Shown here: in pieces, positions 1 through 7,504 of the stretch | Layout of the letters: the number at the start of each line of letters is the position of its first letter | Numbering within the stretch: the stretch's first letter is position 1 | Source of the DNA: a bacterium | GTDB lineage: Bacteria; CAIJMQ01; JAADFP01 | Direction of reading: 5' to 3' | DNA: 14,521 nucleotides | NCBI GenBank assembly: GCA_027021085.1 | Contig: JALUVB010000055.1 | Location: forward strand, 1 to 14,521 | The notes under the pieces: generated by a model | Told to the model about the DNA's origin: nothing | What the model saw: the letters and a program-made list of their open reading frames with translations, nothing else | Database searches by the model: none | Translations under genes and position numbers: made by a program

Positions 1-64
1 TTCCTTATTCCAATATTCTTGAGAATTTGAGAATAAGAAAGAGGCAGGAATGATGAATCAGGAA

Positions 65-148
65 AGACTATAGACCATAGACTTTAGACCATAGACTGGG
101 AGTATAGTAAGCAGTGAACAGTGAATGGTGAGAAAGTAGCGAATAGTG
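65..148 (-). repeat. Heptamer-repeat element, copy A (inverted)
   Basis: Twelve consecutive 7-base units run without a phase break. On the plus strand they begin AGACTAT, AGACCAT, AGACTTT, AGACCAT, AGACTGG and continue GTGAACA, GTGAATG, GTGAGAA. Read on the minus strand it has the two-part design of the copy at 12153-12236: a first half of units like TGTTCAC/TGCTTAC and a second half of units like AAAGTCT/ATAGTCT, joined by a C-rich unit. Both copies are exactly 84 bases. The units vary, unlike direct repeats of a CRISPR, and there are no spacers. Function unknown. Confidence 0.7.
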
Positions 149-158
149 AGGTGGATGG

Positions 159-178
159 ATTCCCGTTTTCGCGGGAAT
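159..178. repeat. REP-like palindrome 1
   Basis: A perfect 7-bp stem (ATTCCCG at 159-165 with CGGGAAT at 172-178) closes a 6-base loop TTTTCG. The form, preceded by TGG and followed by GACA, matches the dispersed intergenic palindromes (stem of the GTCATTCCCGCG type) found in many copies in various bacterial genomes. Its genome copy number cannot be seen from this window. Confidence 0.65.
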
Positions 179-241
179 GACAGGAGGGGAATAGAAATTG
201 GGAAAAGAAAACCCGGGAAGGGAAAAACCGGCCTGCCTGTC

Positions 242-266
242 ATACCCGCGGAAGCAGAGTGGGTAT
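242..266. repeat. REP-like palindrome 2
   Basis: ATACCC (242-247) pairs with GGGTAT (261-266) around a 13-base loop; it is preceded by CCTGCCTGTC and followed by CCGGGAAATGACA. It resembles a diverged version of the palindrome at 159-178. It is less stable than its neighbours. Confidence 0.5.
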
Positions 267-291
267 CCGGGAAATGACAGCAAACAGTGCG

Positions 292-336
292 TTGCTCGCC
301 TGTCCTCCCCCGAGATAAATCGAGGGAGGCGAGCAA
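292..336. repeat. Long stem-loop downstream of giant gene
   Basis: TTGCTCGCC (292-300) pairs perfectly with GGCGAGCAA (328-336). After a 5-base bulge (301-305) a second stem forms between 306-313 and 320-327 with one mismatch, leaving a loop of about six bases. It begins 45 bases past the stop of the giant gene and could end or protect that transcript. No T-run follows it on the minus strand, and on the plus strand only TTTA follows, so it is not a classic intrinsic terminator. It is probably another dispersed intergenic palindrome. Confidence 0.5.
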
Positions 337-397
337 TTTACTGCTTACTATTTACTGTTTACTATTTCCCCTTACTGCCTGCTACCGTCTCCTAAAG
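335..397 (+). repeat. Heptamer-repeat element, copy B, entering the giant gene
   Basis: Units AATTTAC, TGCTTAC, TATTTAC, TGTTTAC, TATTTCC run in phase from 335 to 369, matching the first half of the copy at 12153-12236. The following seven-base frames (CCTTACT, GCCTGCT, ACCGTCT, CCTAAAG) are more degenerate, but ACCGTCT at 384-390 stays in the same 7-base phase and resembles ACGGTCT of the other copies. If this reading is right, the element covers the stop codon (382-384) and last codons of the giant gene. The first half is clear; the second half is inference. Confidence 0.5.
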
Positions 398-3300
398 TAT
401 CTTCTTCCCAGGATGGAGATGAAGCAGCCTCCGCCACCTCCTCCACCTCCGCCGCCGCTGGTGGATACTCCGGGGCCTGAAGGGTCAACTACTACCCCGT
501 TTGCCACTCCGTCTGCGTCCCCATAACCTCCATCCTTCACTTCTATAGTAACCGTCTTGTTAACTCCATCATACTCCACTACATGACTGGAATAATCCTG
601 CCAGCCATTTACCTGGTCGTATTTCCACCAGTGGCCCACGAAAGCCTGGGGAAGTATATAGGTAATCAACACGGTATCTCCTTGCGCCAACTCTTCCACC
701 CTTACCGTGAATACACCGTAAGGGAAATTGTAGCCAGAGGGGCTATCGGGAAGATTATCCGTATCCAGTGCATCTGCCTGGGTAATCTTTCCTTTATCCA
801 CTTCCATTCCAATAATATTGCTGTCTCCAGAGGCCACCTCGTGTAAGGCGGTATCTGCGGATGGGTACTCCACCAGAAAAGTATCCCACTCGTCTTCCGT
901 AAGCTCCTCATTATCCGGCACTCCGTTATCATCCGTGTCATCTGATTCAGCAGGTTCAACAGTAGAGAAGGAGAATGTATTACTCCCTACAGTTACGGTC
1001 TGCTGGTTCATAACCACGACCTTAGCCTGATAGTTCCCACTGGGAACATCCAGCTTGGACAGCCACTCTGGTACGCCCGGCTGTGCAGTACTCGGCTCGA
1101 GCACACCGTCCGGTATTCTCAACTGTGCAGTATCCTGGGTATCCCATTCATTGGAAGAACTTTCGCCAGGAACCTGCAAGACTGTATCTCCCGTATCTGC
1201 GTCCCATATATACCACCTTGTACCTATTATGGTATAGCCAAGAGACCCCGCATTGGTTATCACCAGCATCGGGTCATCATCCAGGTAAAGTTTCCCGGAA
1301 GGGTTAACCGGAGAAACTGCAAGTTGAGGGTTGGTAATAACTGGCACCTCCATGCTTACAGTTACATCCTGGTTGCCACCGTCGGAAGTTACCGGGATTG
1401 TGGCCGTATAAGTACCCGCGGCAAGTCCTGCCCTGTTTACGGTTACGCTAACCGTGTCAGTTTCCGTGGTAGTGGTTCCCGAGCTGGGAGAAACATTGGT
1501 AATCCAGCCGCTTCCCTGGTTATAAACCACAGCTCCTGTATTCCAGCTTAAAGTCCCCGAACCAGTATTAGTTATATTGAAAGTTTTTACCAAATCAGAG
1601 TCACCAAGGTCCAGGGAAGTGGGATTTATTCCCAATCCGGGTACATCCATATCCACTGTAACATCCTGGTTGCCCCCGTTGGAGGTTACCGAAACCGTAC
1701 CGGTGTAATGACCCGGGGCAAGCCCGCTCCTATCCACGCTAACGGTGATGGTAGTAGCATCTGTACCATTAAGGGGGTTTGCCGCAATCCAGGCTTCCTG
1801 AGGCGTTACCTGCCAGGTTAGGGTTCCTGAGCCGGTATTGGTAATAGCAAAGGTTTTCTGGGTATCTGTACTGCCAAAATCCAGGGAAGTGGGAGTTACC
1901 CCCAATCCGGGCACATCCATATCCACTGTAACATCCTGGTTGCCCCCGTTGGAGGTTATCGAAACCGTGCCGGTGTAATGACCCGGGGCAAGCCCGCTCC
2001 TATCCACGCTAACGGTGATAACATCTGTTTCCACAGTAGTATCCCCGGAAGTCGGGTTAACAGTAATCCAGGTTTTATCCTTCGTTATACTCCAGGTTAG
2101 AGTTCCCGTGCCCTGGTTAGTTATATTAAAGGTCTTCTGGGTATCCGTGCTGCCAAAATCAAGGGAAGTAGGATTTACATTAAGCACTGGCACAGCAGGC
2201 ACCTCCATGCTTACAGCTACATCCTGGTTGCCCCCGTTGGAAGTTACCGGGATTGTGGCCGTATAAGTACCCGCGGCAAGTCCTGCCCTGTTTATGGTTA
2301 CGCTAACCGTGTCAGTTTCCGTGGTAGTGGTTCCCGAGTCAGGCGAGATACTGGTAATCCAGCCGCTTCCCTGGTTATAAACCACAGCTCCTGTGTTCCA
2401 GTTCAGGGTACCGGTTCCGGTATTGGTAATATCAAAAGTTTCCTGGGTATCCGTGCTGCCGAAGTCAAGGGAAGTGGGATCTACATTCAATATGGGAGCA
2501 TTATTTACCGTGGTGGTAACATCTGCTCCATCCACCTGTGCAGTCTGGTCGCAATCTATGCTGTAAGTGTTATTATGAAGAATTGTGCCATCTGCCACCC
2601 CTGCATTCACCTGCACGGTAAACTGGACAGTTTGCCCGGTAACCCCGGCAGAAAGAGCTCCGATATTCCAGACTACATCACTTCCCTGCAACGTTCCTCC
2701 GTTTGTAGCCGAGACAAAGGTCGTATTTGCCGGGACAGTATCACGAATGACCACACCGCTGGCATCCTGCGCCCCTGTGTTTCCATAAGTTATGGTGTAG
2801 GTCAAGTTACTACCTGCATTCACCGGGTCAGGGCTGTCTATCTTGGAGATGGTCAGTTGGGGGGTAACTGTAACATTAGTTTCCCTCCAGGACTCGGCCA
2901 CACCCTCACCCTTTGCATTGTCCCGGTAGGCAGAAACTATTACCGTATATGTATTCCCGGTAACCAATCCCGGATTGGAGAAAGTATAAGAGGTATCGGC
3001 AGAGGGAATATCATCCCTGTAGACATCCACACCGTTGCCGCTTATCTCTACCTGGTATGAGCTAGTATTACTCACCGCATCCCAGGATACCTGCACATCT
3101 CCATTTGCCAACTGGCGCACAGTAACTCCAGAAGGAATATCCAGGGTTTCTCCGCTGTAAGTCCTGTCTATTATCTGTGCCGTACCATCCTGGGCTGCCA
3201 CCAGGAAATTCCATCTTCCCGAGGCAGGAGTCTGTACTCCGGTAAATGTCTTTGCGTACTGGAAACTCTCATCACTTGCGTTCCAGGTTAATCCCGGAGA

Positions 3301-6300
3301 GGTGCCATCCGGGGCAAATACTATGGCAGTATCAAGCGTAACGGATTCTGACTCAACAGATAACCTCATTCCCCAGTACTCACTCCCCCACCAATGTGTT
3401 GATTTAACCTCAGGGAAAGCAATCTTCTGGTCCCCGTACAGCTTCCAGCTTCCATTATATTGCAAGTAATCATCACCGGTCTCGCTCTCTGTTTCAGTCA
3501 GGTTGTCCGTATCTGCCACACGACTCATTTCCATAGTACGATTCACAATGGCATTATCCCCGTCAAACCAGATATGATTTATGGTGAAGTTAATGGCAAG
3601 GTCGTGGTAATTGTCAAAGAGCTGCTGTAAGTTGGTACTCATGTTAGAATAATTTTCCCCTTCATCCAGGTAATCCGGGGAGAAGTATCCCATGACCGCT
3701 GTATGGTTCTCACTCTCAAAGTAAGTCTCGAAGCTGCTGTAAAGGTCCCTTATCACCTGGTCATCCCGGGGAGTGACCTCCTGGGGGGAAAAATGACCGG
3801 ATTCGCTTCCCGAGGCAGTAACGTAGTAATAATAGGTAGTACCGTTGTTTAACCCGGTATCATCATAGGTAAATGTACCTGCACCAACTGCATCTATCAG
3901 GGTAAAGGGGCCATTTGCACTGGTGCTTCGGTAAATCTTGTAACCGGTGGTACTGGATTCCGCATTGGAGAGCCATTTCAGGTGGGCATAGGTATCAGCA
4001 GAGTAAACTTTCAATCCCAGAGGCGCATCAGGCACATCGGAAGCTATATTGTAGGTAACATCAACGTTACTCGTGGTCCCGCCATCGGAAACACTAACCG
4101 TGCTGCTGTGACTTTCTACTCCCAGCTTTCCTTCGCTTGTTACCAGGGAATAAGAAGAGCCTGGAGCAACATTATAGATAGCATAATCCCCGTTATGGTC
4201 AGTGAGGGCAAACCCCAAAAAGCTTCCCGAGGAATCTTTCAGCACAGCATAAGCATAAGCTACCGGGGAAGAGCCGGTATTCTGGACATTGCCGGAGACA
4301 GTCCCTCCCCCTGAGCTGTAAGCAAAGTTAACCCCCGTAGAACCCGCAGCAACTTCCCTGGAATCTCTTATCGCAAACGCCCATACATTTTCATTAGCAA
4401 CAGGACTCTGGTACATCACCCCGAAGTAAAGCTGGTAACTCTGTCCGGGAGGAACATTAAGTGTATAATCACCGTTCTGGTCAGGGCTGGCTTCATCTAT
4501 GGGATTTATCATGTTTATGTTCTCTGTGGTTATCTCTATCCCCGCCGGGAAAGCAACCACTAATAAAACCCCGTTTACAGGATAACCTCCAGAATTTGTA
4601 ATGTTCCCAGTGATAGTAGAGAGTTCTTGCTGGGTATAAGCAATAAAATTATAAACGTACATCCTGTCGGTTTCATTCTCTATTCTTACATCAAAATACG
4701 ACAGTGCAGAATAATTATCCTCGTCCAGGTATAAGGTGTACCTGCCCGGGGCAAGCCTTACCATGAAAAAACCATCCCCTGCATTCGGGTCAGAAGAAGT
4801 CTCAGTAGAGAAACTTTCTCTTACCCCTGTCACCACTACATCTAAACCGTTAAGCCCACTACCTGATGTATCCCTGACCCAGCCGATTACTACCGCTCCC
4901 TTCTTTAATTTCATGGTAATGCCCGTGGTATCCCGGGAAAGGTAGAAATGGCTGTAAGCATAGGCATACCCAGAATCAACTCCTGGCTTTGCCTTCAATT
5001 CCACTTCTCCCGCCGGGACATCGGTGAAAGAAAAGGTGCCATCTGCCAGGGTGGTAGTGGAACCATAATAGGAATTACCGCTTATCTCCACATTCCATTC
5101 CACGGGCACATTGGCAACAGGGTTCCCTGTTTCTGCATCAATTACCGTCCCGGAGATATTGTATGCCTCAATTCCCAATGATATTTTCCCCCACCAGGTG
5201 CCCCAGCGGTCATCATCGGGACCAGGGCCTACATCCTGAGCAGCATACTCCTGGATGGTCCAGAAAGTAGTATCATCGGAAGGGTCCACGCAGGTAGCAC
5301 TGTAATCTCCCCAGCGGACACTTCCGCTGCCAAAGTCTTTGATATAGGAATCTTCTCCTGATTTAAGCACACTAATGGACTGCATGGTACCCGGGGCATC
5401 GGTATGGCTCCGTCCCGTGAAGGCGGCTTCCACGTATCTATTAGAGTCAGAACGGGAAAAGCCTATCACCGCATCCTCCTGAGCATTAACAGCGATGCTG
5501 GGAAAGAACACATGCCCCCCTGCTCCCGGGTCCAAAACACCCGACTGGACTATGGGATTCGGCATTGAAGCCGGGTCGAGCTGGTACCAGAAAACAGCCG
5601 TGCGGTCAGCGGAACCAACAGAAGCGACCGGCAATCCCCCGGTGTGGGTAGCCCACACCTTACCGTTGCGCACTACCACATTTAGTATGCGCGGGTCATT
5701 GGTGGCTATGAGGGTGGTATCACCTTTCTGGGAAGCATTAATCTGAGTATAGTTAAAGTTATTTGCTACTGGGAAGAATCCTGAATATTGCTGTACGCTG
5801 GAGCCGGCTGTAGCCTGCCAAACCGGGGTATCGGTGCCGGTAACCTCCGAAAGCCGGAGTAAGTAGGTTCCACTATTATCATAATATCCACTATTATCCA
5901 CAATATAAAGCTTTGACTGTGCAGCATCAAAGGTTAACGCAGGTTTAAGGGTAAAACCAGTATAGCCTCCCCCATTATCAAATCCGGTTGGAAAAACAGT
6001 AACTGTGAGGGGACCTCCCGTTAAAGCGGTGGATTTTTTAATCACCCACATCTTTGCCCCGGAAAAGGAACCACCACTTACCGTAAACATGTTGTTGGTA
6101 ATGGCAATCCAGTTATTGTTAACCCCAAATCCCGGGTAATCTGCCCAGTCAGTACCTGTCTCATCCGCTGTAAAGGAGTAAAAAGTCCATGTTCCGGTGG
6201 GGTCATCTGAATCGCTTATAGCAAAAAACACCTGGGAACTGGCTAATCCAGGATCTGCATCGCAGGTAGCAATCCAGCGATTGCTCAGTGAATCGAAAAT

Positions 6301-6852
6301 CACCTTGGGGTCAAAGGGGTCACCGGTCAGGCCGGTCCCGGAAGTCCAGAAGGTATCCAGGGAAACTCTGCGGCCCCCCGAACCATCCTTATTCTGGATG
6401 CGCACCTCGCTGTTTAACATGGTCATCAGGTGGTTGGGACCTACTGCCCCCATGGTGTCAGGAGGAATGGCAGTATTATTATCCGGCAAGGCTTCAAAAT
6501 TGGAGAGCAAAGCAGGAGCCTGGGAAGAGAAAGACACCCCGGGAGGAGAAACAGGTTGCGGGGTTAAACTCCCTGGTTTTGCCCCGGGAGAGCCTATCTC
6601 CTTTCCTCCCGGTGCCGGCATAAACGGGATAACCCGCCTGGGCCGGGAAATTTTAGGCGCAAGTGCCTCGTACTTCAACATATCTGCCCAGCTGACTCTC
6701 CCGGCAGGCTGCACAATTATCGTCTTTCCGGTTACACCGGCTACATCGCCGGCGGAGGCCGGCTGGGGCAAGAAAAAGAGAGAGGCTAACATAACCGCTA
6801 TGCCCACTCCAAATACTAAATGCCCGTTGACTCCCTTTGACATCCTTTTCAT
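382..6852 (-). CDS. Giant multidomain secreted protein, choice-of-anchor U type, Gly10-Cys C-terminus
   Basis: A 2156-residue secreted or surface protein of unknown function. It starts with a signal peptide (residues 1-34, basic then hydrophobic, ending ASA). Residues about 120-560 are a large beta-rich region opening with a PPDTMGAVGPNH motif seen in many secreted bacterial proteins, perhaps a propeller. Four carboxypeptidase-regulatory/CNA-B-like beta-sandwiches follow (about 564-935, the first with SGTVIDAETGNPV), then a fibronectin III domain (940-1025), an NTF2-like region (1030-1150), a second FN3 (1242-1328), a DUF11-like domain (1330-1448, SPDPVNAGSNLTYTI) and four repeats with the core NPTSLDFG (1452-1835). 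After an unassigned beta region comes an acidic DTDDNGVPDNEE stretch (about 1971), possibly Ca-binding, then a choice-of-anchor U-like domain (about 1990-2130, with WWKY and the GYGDADGVANG segment). Ten glycines plus CFI end the protein, followed by only ten residues more. The start is set by the signal peptide and an upstream AAAAGGAG. It is the last gene of the block. Adhesion or matrix roles are guesses. Confidence 0.9.
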   Translation of the reverse strand: MKRMSKGVNGHLVFGVGIAVMLASLFFLPQPASAGDVAGVTGKTIIVQPAGRVSWADMLKYEALAPKISRPRRVIPFMPAPGGKEIGSPGAKPGSLTPQPVSPPGVSFSSQAPALLSNFEALPDNNTAIPPDTMGAVGPNHLMTMLNSEVRIQNKDGSGGRRVSLDTFWTSGTGLTGDPFDPKVIFDSLSNRWIATCDADPGLASSQVFFAISDSDDPTGTWTFYSFTADETGTDWADYPGFGVNNNWIAITNNMFTVSGGSFSGAKMWVIKKSTALTGGPLTVTVFPTGFDNGGGYTGFTLKPALTFDAAQSKLYIVDNSGYYDNSGTYLLRLSEVTGTDTPVWQATAGSSVQQYSGFFPVANNFNYTQINASQKGDTTLIATNDPRILNVVVRNGKVWATHTGGLPVASVGSADRTAVFWYQLDPASMPNPIVQSGVLDPGAGGHVFFPSIAVNAQEDAVIGFSRSDSNRYVEAAFTGRSHTDAPGTMQSISVLKSGEDSYIKDFGSGSVRWGDYSATCVDPSDDTTFWTIQEYAAQDVGPGPDDDRWGTWWGKISLGIEAYNISGTVIDAETGNPVANVPVEWNVEISGNSYYGSTTTLADGTFSFTDVPAGEVELKAKPGVDSGYAYAYSHFYLSRDTTGITMKLKKGAVVIGWVRDTSGSGLNGLDVVVTGVRESFSTETSSDPNAGDGFFMVRLAPGRYTLYLDEDNYSALSYFDVRIENETDRMYVYNFIAYTQQELSTITGNITNSGGYPVNGVLLVVAFPAGIEITTENINMINPIDEASPDQNGDYTLNVPPGQSYQLYFGVMYQSPVANENVWAFAIRDSREVAAGSTGVNFAYSSGGGTVSGNVQNTGSSPVAYAYAVLKDSSGSFLGFALTDHNGDYAIYNVAPGSSYSLVTSEGKLGVESHSSTVSVSDGGTTSNVDVTYNIASDVPDAPLGLKVYSADTYAHLKWLSNAESSTTGYKIYRSTSANGPFTLIDAVGAGTFTYDDTGLNNGTTYYYYVTASGSESGHFSPQEVTPRDDQVIRDLYSSFETYFESENHTAVMGYFSPDYLDEGENYSNMSTNLQQLFDNYHDLAINFTINHIWFDGDNAIVNRTMEMSRVADTDNLTETESETGDDYLQYNGSWKLYGDQKIAFPEVKSTHWWGSEYWGMRLSVESESVTLDTAIVFAPDGTSPGLTWNASDESFQYAKTFTGVQTPASGRWNFLVAAQDGTAQIIDRTYSGETLDIPSGVTVRQLANGDVQVSWDAVSNTSSYQVEISGNGVDVYRDDIPSADTSYTFSNPGLVTGNTYTVIVSAYRDNAKGEGVAESWRETNVTVTPQLTISKIDSPDPVNAGSNLTYTITYGNTGAQDASGVVIRDTVPANTTFVSATNGGTLQGSDVVWNIGALSAGVTGQTVQFTVQVNAGVADGTILHNNTYSIDCDQTAQVDGADVTTTVNNAPILNVDPTSLDFGSTDTQETFDITNTGTGTLNWNTGAVVYNQGSGWITSISPDSGTTTTETDTVSVTINRAGLAAGTYTATIPVTSNGGNQDVAVSMEVPAVPVLNVNPTSLDFGSTDTQKTFNITNQGTGTLTWSITKDKTWITVNPTSGDTTVETDVITVSVDRSGLAPGHYTGTVSITSNGGNQDVTVDMDVPGLGVTPTSLDFGSTDTQKTFAITNTGSGTLTWQVTPQEAWIAANPLNGTDATTITVSVDRSGLAPGHYTGTVSVTSNGGNQDVTVDMDVPGLGINPTSLDLGDSDLVKTFNITNTGSGTLSWNTGAVVYNQGSGWITNVSPSSGTTTTETDTVSVTVNRAGLAAGTYTATIPVTSDGGNQDVTVSMEVPVITNPQLAVSPVNPSGKLYLDDDPMLVITNAGSLGYTIIGTRWYIWDADTGDTVLQVPGESSSNEWDTQDTAQLRIPDGVLEPSTAQPGVPEWLSKLDVPSGNYQAKVVVMNQQTVTVGSNTFSFSTVEPAESDDTDDNGVPDNEELTEDEWDTFLVEYPSADTALHEVASGDSNIIGMEVDKGKITQADALDTDNLPDSPSGYNFPYGVFTVRVEELAQGDTVLITYILPQAFVGHWWKYDQVNGWQDYSSHVVEYDGVNKTVTIEVKDGGYGDADGVANGVVVDPSGPGVSTSGGGGGGGGGGCFISILGRRYFRRR
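1343..2490 (-). repeat. Four tandem domain repeats within the giant gene, A-B-B-A at DNA level
   Basis: Four copies of a roughly 90-100-residue beta domain sit in tandem, each with a PTSLDFG- or PTSLDLG-like core and an SNGG/SDGGNQDV end. At DNA level the outer two are most alike: 1343-1544 and 2198-2399 differ at about 12 of 202 positions by my count. The inner two also match closely: 1631-1749 and 1901-2019 differ at 3 of 119. The offset of the inner pair is 270 bases, exactly 90 codons. The domains recall BACON/ASPM-type Ig-like folds common in secreted proteins; the exact family is uncertain. Confidence 0.85.
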
Positions 6853-6859
6853 TATTACA

Positions 6860-6867
6860 CTCCTTTT
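6860..6867 (-). promoter_or_regulatory. Ribosome binding site of the giant gene
   Basis: On the minus strand AAAAGGAG lies seven bases before the ATG at 6850-6852. This decides the start. The reading frame stays open back to 6987, but the extra 45 residues would put a basic, non-secretory stretch before the signal peptide. A second ATG three codons later (6841-6843) is less well placed. Confidence 0.8.
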
Positions 6868-7004
6868 GCTTATACAGTACTTACGTTTAAATAAAAATAT
6901 TAAAACTTGAGGTTTATTTAATAAGACCCAATTTTCACCCCCTGCCAAAAACAAAAGAATCCTTTTCTTCCATTTCCGGGGAAACAAGCAGGTAAAATTT
7001 TGCG

Positions 7005-7433
7005 CTATTCTTCCTTTTCTTTCTCGCTTCTCCCCCCCTGATAAGGAGTGCGCATAGTTCGCATATAGGGAGAACGCTCTTCCTGCTGAATCCAGGCGCG
7101 GTACCCCACCATGTCAATGGCTATCCTGTCTTTTGCAGAAAGTCCTACGAAATTTACCTGGATTTCGCAGAAGTCTTTGTCGGTCGGTACGCATTGAACA
7201 ACCATGCCTTCGGTCTTTACCATGTGGCCATCGGGAAGCTTAAACTCCATGTACACCCTGGCTCCTATCGGCAGCTCTTCCTTTGTCTCCAGTATCATGT
7301 CGCTTAGGCCCACTTCCCTGGTTACTCCGTCCTGCAGTGCTGACTCTCCCCCTACTCTGTAAACTCTTTTAAACTTTACCGGGGCCCTGATTCTAAAGCG
7401 AGAGACCCCTTTCCCCCCGCGGGAAATCGCCAT
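7005..7433 (-). CDS. PilZ-domain protein with degenerate c-di-GMP motif
   Basis: A 142-residue soluble protein that is essentially one PilZ-like beta-barrel (about residues 11-113) with a short basic/acidic tail. The first arginine motif region is present (SRFRIRAPVKF, R12/R14/R16). The second motif, normally D/N-x-S-x-x-G, reads R-E-V-G-L-S-D-M-I-L-E-T (39-50), so the usual Asp/Asn, Ser and Gly positions are altered. The rest of the fold is well kept (LPIGARVYMEFKLP; EIQVNFVGLSAKDRIAID). PilZ proteins usually bind cyclic di-GMP to control motility, exopolysaccharide or secretion. This one may bind weakly, bind differently, or work only by protein contact. The frame is open back to 7589, overlapping the glycosyltransferase gene, but GGAGG placed seven bases before the ATG at 7433 sets the start. 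It lies 71 bases after the glycosyltransferase. Confidence 0.8.
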   Translation of the reverse strand: MAISRGGKGVSRFRIRAPVKFKRVYRVGGESALQDGVTREVGLSDMILETKEELPIGARVYMEFKLPDGHMVKTEGMVVQCVPTDKDFCEIQVNFVGLSAKDRIAIDMVGYRAWIQQEERSPYMRTMRTPYQGGRSEKEKEE

Positions 7434-7440
7434 CCAAACA

Positions 7441-7445
7441 CCTCC
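7441..7445 (-). promoter_or_regulatory. Ribosome binding site of the PilZ gene
   Basis: GGAGG on the minus strand lies seven bases before the ATG at 7431-7433. This favours a 142-residue product over a 194-residue one whose first 52 residues have no PilZ character and overlap the preceding gene. Confidence 0.75.
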
Positions 7446-7504
7446 ATTACATAATGACACAAAAAGATAGCCACTGTCAAGGGGTGGAAAGACAGGTAAG
7501 AGGG

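Larger units (their letters stand above)
1..381. other. Gene-free repeat-rich stretch
   Basis: I see no gene here. The stretch holds an AT-rich nested inverted repeat at 4-37 (CTTATTC pairs with GAATAAG, with ATTCT/AGAAT inside), a 12-unit heptamer element (65-148), three REP-like palindromes (159-178, 242-266, 292-336) and the start of a second heptamer element (from 335). Open frames across it translate the palindromes and repeats into low-information peptides with FPRKRESI- or IPAKTGIH-like strings, which are typical spurious products of such intergenic palindromes. It lies directly downstream of the giant secreted protein gene. Confidence 0.75.

Noticed and set aside
58-336. Open frames on both strands across the left gene-free stretch
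   Set aside because: They translate palindromes and heptamer repeats (FPRKRESI-, IPAKTGIH-like strings), lack ribosome binding sites and overlap each other.
6197-6910. 237-residue open frame on the plus strand
   Set aside because: It is antisense to the well-supported N-terminus of the giant protein and has no domain or start signal.
6880-6960. Sigma-54 promoter suggested by TGGCAG upstream of the giant gene
   Set aside because: The GC element is not at the required distance from the GG element.
6853-6987. 45-residue N-terminal extension of the giant protein
   Set aside because: It would bury the signal peptide and ignores the strong ribosome binding site at 6860-6867.
6853-7004. Terminator or promoter between the PilZ and giant genes
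   Set aside because: Only a weak AAAAG/CTTTT hairpin followed by TTTTT on the minus strand and no well-spaced promoter boxes; too little to call.
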